In this document: piece after piece, positions 15,017 through 18,096 of the stretch | How the letters are laid out: each line of letters starts with the position of its first letter | Position numbering within the stretch: position 1 is the first letter of the stretch | Assembly (NCBI GenBank): GCA_023418055.1 | Contig: JAEZDP010000493.1 | Coordinates: 1-18,096 of the forward strand | Direction of reading: 5' to 3' | DNA: 18,096 nucleotides | DNA from: Acidobacteriota bacterium | GTDB lineage: Bacteria; Acidobacteriota; Vicinamibacteria; Vicinamibacterales; Vicinamibacteraceae | Notes under the pieces: generated by a model | What the model was told of the DNA's origin: nothing | What the model saw: only the letters and a program-made list of their open reading frames with translations | Database searches by the model: none | Made by a program: the position numbers and the translations under genes

Positions 15017-15730
15017 ATGCGTCGCTCATTGCTTACCCTCGTCATGGCCATCACCCTGGCCACTACCTCGACCGCCCACGCGGGCATCATCACCGGCTTT
15101 GGCTCCTCGTCACTGCCCGGCGCCTCGACCGGCTCGCTCGGCCCCATAGGGAACACGCCTTTCCCGAACAACGACGATGCCGCCACGCCGAACTCGATCG
15201 CCTTCACCATCTTCAGGAACAGCGGCGGACTCGGGCCTGCCGACTACGAGTTCGTCGTCGGAAACTCCGCAGGCATCACCGAGTACCTCTTCGTCGGCGC
15301 GGCCATCAACAACACAGGCACGCCGTGGTCGCACTACACGTTCGAACTCGGGTTCGGCACGGGTACGAACTTCGTGCGCTCGACGACGGTCGATCTGCTC
15401 GACTTCGACGTCCCTGGAGGCACGCCCGCACCGACGTCGGGCCAGTTCACGCAGCTGTGGCACGGGAGCGACCTGCTGCAATGGTCGGGTGCGACGATCA
15501 ATCCGCTCGGCGTTGGCCTCCCCTCGCCGTTCACCGGGAGTTTCGCCTTCCGCGTCGATGTGCCGGACGACCTCGCCCTGCTCAATCCCTCGGGCCTCAG
15601 CAGGTTCACGCTGCGTCACACGGCCGGCACGGGCGCCGTCCCATCGGTGCCGGAACCCGCAGTGATGACGCTGCTCGGGCTGTCCCTGCTGGCGGCGGGC
15701 GGACGCGCAAGCCGACGCCGGAACGTCTAG
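15017..15730 (+). CDS. PEP-CTERM sorting-domain surface or secreted protein
   Basis: This 237-residue protein has an N-terminal signal peptide (MRRSLLTLVMAITLATTSTAHA, cleavage after residue 22). A beta-rich middle of unknown fold follows, with many Gly, Thr and Ser residues. The C-terminal tail VPEPAVMTLLGLSLLAAGG plus a final Arg cluster (ASRRRNV) is a classic PEP-CTERM signal. Exosortase would cut near the PEP motif and release or anchor the protein, usually in bacteria that make exopolysaccharide. No exosortase gene is in the window, so it must be elsewhere in the genome. The start is set by GGGAGG at 15006-15011 with a five-base spacer. The middle domain loosely resembles the choice-of-anchor proteins, but I cannot name its family. 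Confidence 0.87.
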   Translation: MRRSLLTLVMAITLATTSTAHAGIITGFGSSSLPGASTGSLGPIGNTPFPNNDDAATPNSIAFTIFRNSGGLGPADYEFVVGNSAGITEYLFVGAAINNTGTPWSHYTFELGFGTGTNFVRSTTVDLLDFDVPGGTPAPTSGQFTQLWHGSDLLQWSGATINPLGVGLPSPFTGSFAFRVDVPDDLALLNPSGLSRFTLRHTAGTGAVPSVPEPAVMTLLGLSLLAAGGRASRRRNV

Positions 15731-15766
15731 CCGAGGCCGCACAGCGCCCGCGTGCGCCCGCTATGA

Positions 15767-15792
15767 GCGCCGCCGCCCCCGCGCGGCGGTGC
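15767..15792 (+). terminator. Strong GC hairpin after the PEP-CTERM gene
   Basis: GCGCCGCCGC at 15767-15776 pairs with GCGGCGGTGC at 15783-15792 in ten pairs, one of them G-U, around a six-base loop. It lies 36 bases after the PEP-CTERM stop and 43 bases before the GMC ATG. There is no T tract. It probably ends the PEP-CTERM transcript or separates it from the next gene. Confidence 0.42.
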
Positions 15793-15835
15793 CCGCAGCG
15801 CACCACCTGTGAAAGAATCTGCCTCGAGATTGCCC

Positions 15836-17515
15836 ATGCAGAACGATCCCGCAGGACAGACCTTCGACGTCGTCATCGTCGGCTCCGGCGCCTCGGGTGG
15901 CTGGGCCGCCAAGCTGCTGAGTGAGGCGGGACTGCGCGTGGCCGTGCTCGAGGCCGGCCGCGCGCTCACCGAGGCCGACTACAAGGAACACGTCCCCGCC
16001 TACGACTTGCCCTACAGGGGCCGCACGAAGCGCCCGCTCGAGCGCGACCGCCCTCGCCAGTCAGGCTCGTACGCGGTGCGCGAATGGAACGCCGACTGGT
16101 ACGTCAACGACAACGACGAGCCGTACGTGGACGTCTCGGAGCCGGGGTTTCTGTGGGTGCGCCCGCGTGTCGTCGGCGGCCGCATGAACATCTGGGGACG
16201 CGGCTGCCTGCGGATGGGGGACATCGACTTCAAGCCGGCCTCCCACGACGGCGTCGGCGTCGACTGGCCCTTCGGCTACGACGAGCTGAAGCCGTGGTAC
16301 GACATGGTCGAGGCGTACGTGGGCGTCTCGGCAATGGCCGAAGGCCTGGCCGAAATGCCCGACGGCCCGTTCCAGCCGGCGATGGGACTCACCTGCGCCG
16401 AAGCCGAAGCCCGCGCTCGCGTGAAGAAGACCTTCGGTTACACCCTCACGCAGGGCCGTACCGCGAACCTCACCCGGCCGATTCACGGACGCCAGGCCTG
16501 TCACTACTGCGGCCCCTGCGAGCACGGCTGTGTCACGCACTCGTACTTCAACTCGGCCTTCACGACGATGGCCGACGCGCTGAAGACCGGCCGCTGCACG
16601 CTCGTGACCAACGCGATGGCCTACCAGGTGCTCGTGGACCCCGATACCCATCGTGCACGTGGGCTGCTCTACATCGACCGCATCACGCGCCAGCCGAAGG
16701 AGGTGTACGGCCGCGTCGTGACGCTGTGCGCCCAGACGCTGGAATCGGTGCGCATCCTCTTCAACTCGGCGACACGACAGGCCCCGAACGGCCTCGGCAA
16801 CTCGAGCGGCGTACTCGGTAAGTACCTGATGACCCATTTCGCCGGCAACGGCGCCTCTGGCGAGTTGCCAGATGTCATGGTCGAGCCGACGACGGGCGGC
16901 GCCGTCCGGCCCTGCGGGACGCTGATGGTGCGGTTCCGGAACCTCCCCGGGCGTCCTGCCATGAAGGACTTCGTGCGGGGCTACGGCATGACGACGTCAG
17001 TGGGTGCGGGCTTCGATCTCGGGGCCGACGGCTTCGGCGAGTCGTATGTGCGCGCGATGCGCGCGCCGCGTCCTGCCGTGATGAGCATGTTCGGGTTCGG
17101 TGAGTGCCTGCCGTATGCCGACAACACCGTCACCATCGACCCCGACATGGTCGATGCCTGGGGCATCCCGGTGGTCAGGCTGAACCTCAGCCCGCGCGAG
17201 AACGAGATGGCGATGCACCACGACATGTGCGTGGCGGCCGCCGAGATGCTCGACGGCATCGGCGCGAGGAACATCCAGCTGCGCACCGAAATGCGGGGTC
17301 AGGCGCACGAGGTGGGAGCCGCCCGGATGGGGGCCGACCCGAAGTCCTCGGTGCTCAACCCCTACCTCCAGGCCCACGACATGCCGAACCTGTTCGTGAT
17401 GGACGGCTCGTGTTACCCCTCGAGCGCCTGGCAGAATCCGTCGCTGACGATCATGGCGATGGCCGCACGCGCCACCGAGTACATGAAGGAGCAGCTGCGC
17501 ACGGGAGCGCTGTAG
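15836..17515 (+). CDS. FAD-dependent GMC oxidoreductase with a four-cysteine, iron-sulfur-like motif
   Basis: From the ATG at 15836 this is a 559-residue enzyme. The N-terminal FAD-binding fold has GSGASGG (16-22), LEAGR with E39, and the GMC signature VVGGRMNIWGRGCLR. The C-terminal catalytic pair is H491 in GQAHEVGAARMG and N534 in WQNPSLTIMA, 43 residues apart as in the family. C222, C225, C228 and C232 form CHYCGPCEHGC. Members oxidise sugars or alcohols. This branch resembles gluconate/glucose dehydrogenase large subunits, which pass electrons to a cytochrome. There is no signal peptide, and no small subunit-3 or cytochrome gene is adjacent. GTG at 15809 would add nine residues without a ribosome binding site, so I prefer the ATG, although it too has only a weak site. 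Confidence 0.9.
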   Translation: MQNDPAGQTFDVVIVGSGASGGWAAKLLSEAGLRVAVLEAGRALTEADYKEHVPAYDLPYRGRTKRPLERDRPRQSGSYAVREWNADWYVNDNDEPYVDVSEPGFLWVRPRVVGGRMNIWGRGCLRMGDIDFKPASHDGVGVDWPFGYDELKPWYDMVEAYVGVSAMAEGLAEMPDGPFQPAMGLTCAEAEARARVKKTFGYTLTQGRTANLTRPIHGRQACHYCGPCEHGCVTHSYFNSAFTTMADALKTGRCTLVTNAMAYQVLVDPDTHRARGLLYIDRITRQPKEVYGRVVTLCAQTLESVRILFNSATRQAPNGLGNSSGVLGKYLMTHFAGNGASGELPDVMVEPTTGGAVRPCGTLMVRFRNLPGRPAMKDFVRGYGMTTSVGAGFDLGADGFGESYVRAMRAPRPAVMSMFGFGECLPYADNTVTIDPDMVDAWGIPVVRLNLSPRENEMAMHHDMCVAAAEMLDGIGARNIQLRTEMRGQAHEVGAARMGADPKSSVLNPYLQAHDMPNLFVMDGSCYPSSAWQNPSLTIMAMAARATEYMKEQLRTGAL

Positions 17516-17520
17516 CGCGT

Positions 17521-18096
17521 TCAGTGACCGCCTGCCGGCTGCTGCACCGCGTCGGCAATGGACGCCAGGTGCCGATGGTCTGTGCCGCAACAGCCGCCGA
17601 GCACGGTGATCTGCGGCAGGCGTTGCACGAGCGCGGCATAACGGGCCGCAAGATCCTGCGGGTCACCGGCGTCGAGGTCTGGCGCCTCGTCGAGTTCGGC
17701 GTGGCTGCGCGTCGACGCGTTCGCGCGCAGGCCGCGGATGCGTCGCGTCCACGGCTCCTGCGGGTCGAGCACGGCGGCAAAATGCGCCGGATGCGCGCAG
17801 TTGATCATGTAGTAGGCCGGACCGCCATCCGTGTCGCCATCCACGCGGGCAATCGCCTCGGGCAACGTCTCGCCGCTCGGCAGGAGGCCGTCGGTTTCGG
17901 TGGTGAACGCGATGACGACGGGCCGGCTGACCGATTGCGCCGCTCGCACGACGCCCGTCGCCTCCGCCGCACTCGTCATCGTCATGCCGCTGATGATGTC
18001 GGCACCCGCCGCGGCGAGCACCACGGCCTGCCGCGTGTGATACGCCTCGGCCTCGTCGGCCCCCCAAGCCCAGTGGGCCCAGGACCCCACCCCACG
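17521..18096 (-). CDS. Homocysteine S-methyltransferase family protein, partial (5' end beyond the window)
   Basis: The last 191 or so codons of a minus-strand gene are present. The frame stays open to the window edge, so the true start lies beyond 18096. Family features are the barrel segment HTRQAVVLAAAGADIISGMTM, VVIAFTTETDGLLPSGETL, and the zinc-binding cysteines in INCAHP and in GGCCGTDHRHLASI near the end. The enzyme family transfers a methyl group from S-methylmethionine, betaine or a similar donor to homocysteine, giving methionine. Related proteins may act on other thiols or selenols. The missing N-terminal part is about 100-120 residues by comparison with the family. It converges on the GMC gene with only five bases between the two stop codons. 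GTG at 18090 is an internal valine, not the start. Confidence 0.85.
   Translation of the reverse strand, partial: RGVGSWAHWAWGADEAEAYHTRQAVVLAAAGADIISGMTMTSAAEATGVVRAAQSVSRPVVIAFTTETDGLLPSGETLPEAIARVDGDTDGGPAYYMINCAHPAHFAAVLDPQEPWTRRIRGLRANASTRSHAELDEAPDLDAGDPQDLAARYAALVQRLPQITVLGGCCGTDHRHLASIADAVQQPAGGH

Overview
The window is strongly GC-rich double-stranded bacterial chromosome with long, tightly packed genes on both strands and no tRNA, rRNA, CRISPR array, phage gene or transposase that I can see. The gene mix is a DUF1080 secreted protein, a Pirellula/Verrucomicrobium-type heme-binding beta-propeller protein, a DUF4139 protein, a DUF5009/HGSNAT-like membrane protein, a PEP-CTERM protein, a GMC oxidoreductase and an ECF42-type sigma factor with a DGPF partner. 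This suggests a soil or sediment Acidobacteriota, most likely class Vicinamibacteria. That assignment is inference from gene content and base composition, not from a marker gene. The window opens with a 15-base C run that may mark a contig edge, and it ends inside a gene.

Layout. From 56 to 3094 three plus-strand genes encode a secreted Dabb-domain protein, a type Ic-like aspartate aminotransferase and a multi-pass DUF5009/HGSNAT-like membrane protein. From 3095 to 3180 there is a nine-unit heptamer repeat and a hairpin between convergent genes. A minus-strand DUF1080 gene (3169-3966) diverges from a plus-strand DUF4139 coiled-coil protein (4080-6218). From 6265 to 10653 a minus-strand pair, probably one operon, encodes a very large secreted mono-heme protein (beta-propeller, HEAT repeats, cytochrome c) and a secreted TPR protein. 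From 10729 to 12392 a translationally coupled minus-strand pair encodes an ECF42-like sigma factor and its DGPF/YCII-domain partner. Divergent from it is an M28 peptidase of the glutamate carboxypeptidase II type (12475-14769), whose last codons and stop lie inside a 27-bp tandem repeat. A PEP-CTERM protein (15017-15730), a GMC oxidoreductase with a four-cysteine cluster (15836-17515) and a truncated homocysteine S-methyltransferase-like gene (17521-18096, minus) close the window.

How the genes relate. Most products are predicted to be exported (Dabb, DUF1080, DUF4139, TPR, heme protein, peptidase, PEP-CTERM). The region therefore looks like a set of periplasmic and surface functions for breaking down carbohydrate and peptide polymers, plus redox enzymes, rather than one dedicated pathway. 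I see no clear new multi-gene system. The points most worth a second look are the predicted iron-sulfur motif in the GMC enzyme, the near-symmetric promoter-like element between the sigma factor and the peptidase, and the two tandem repeats.
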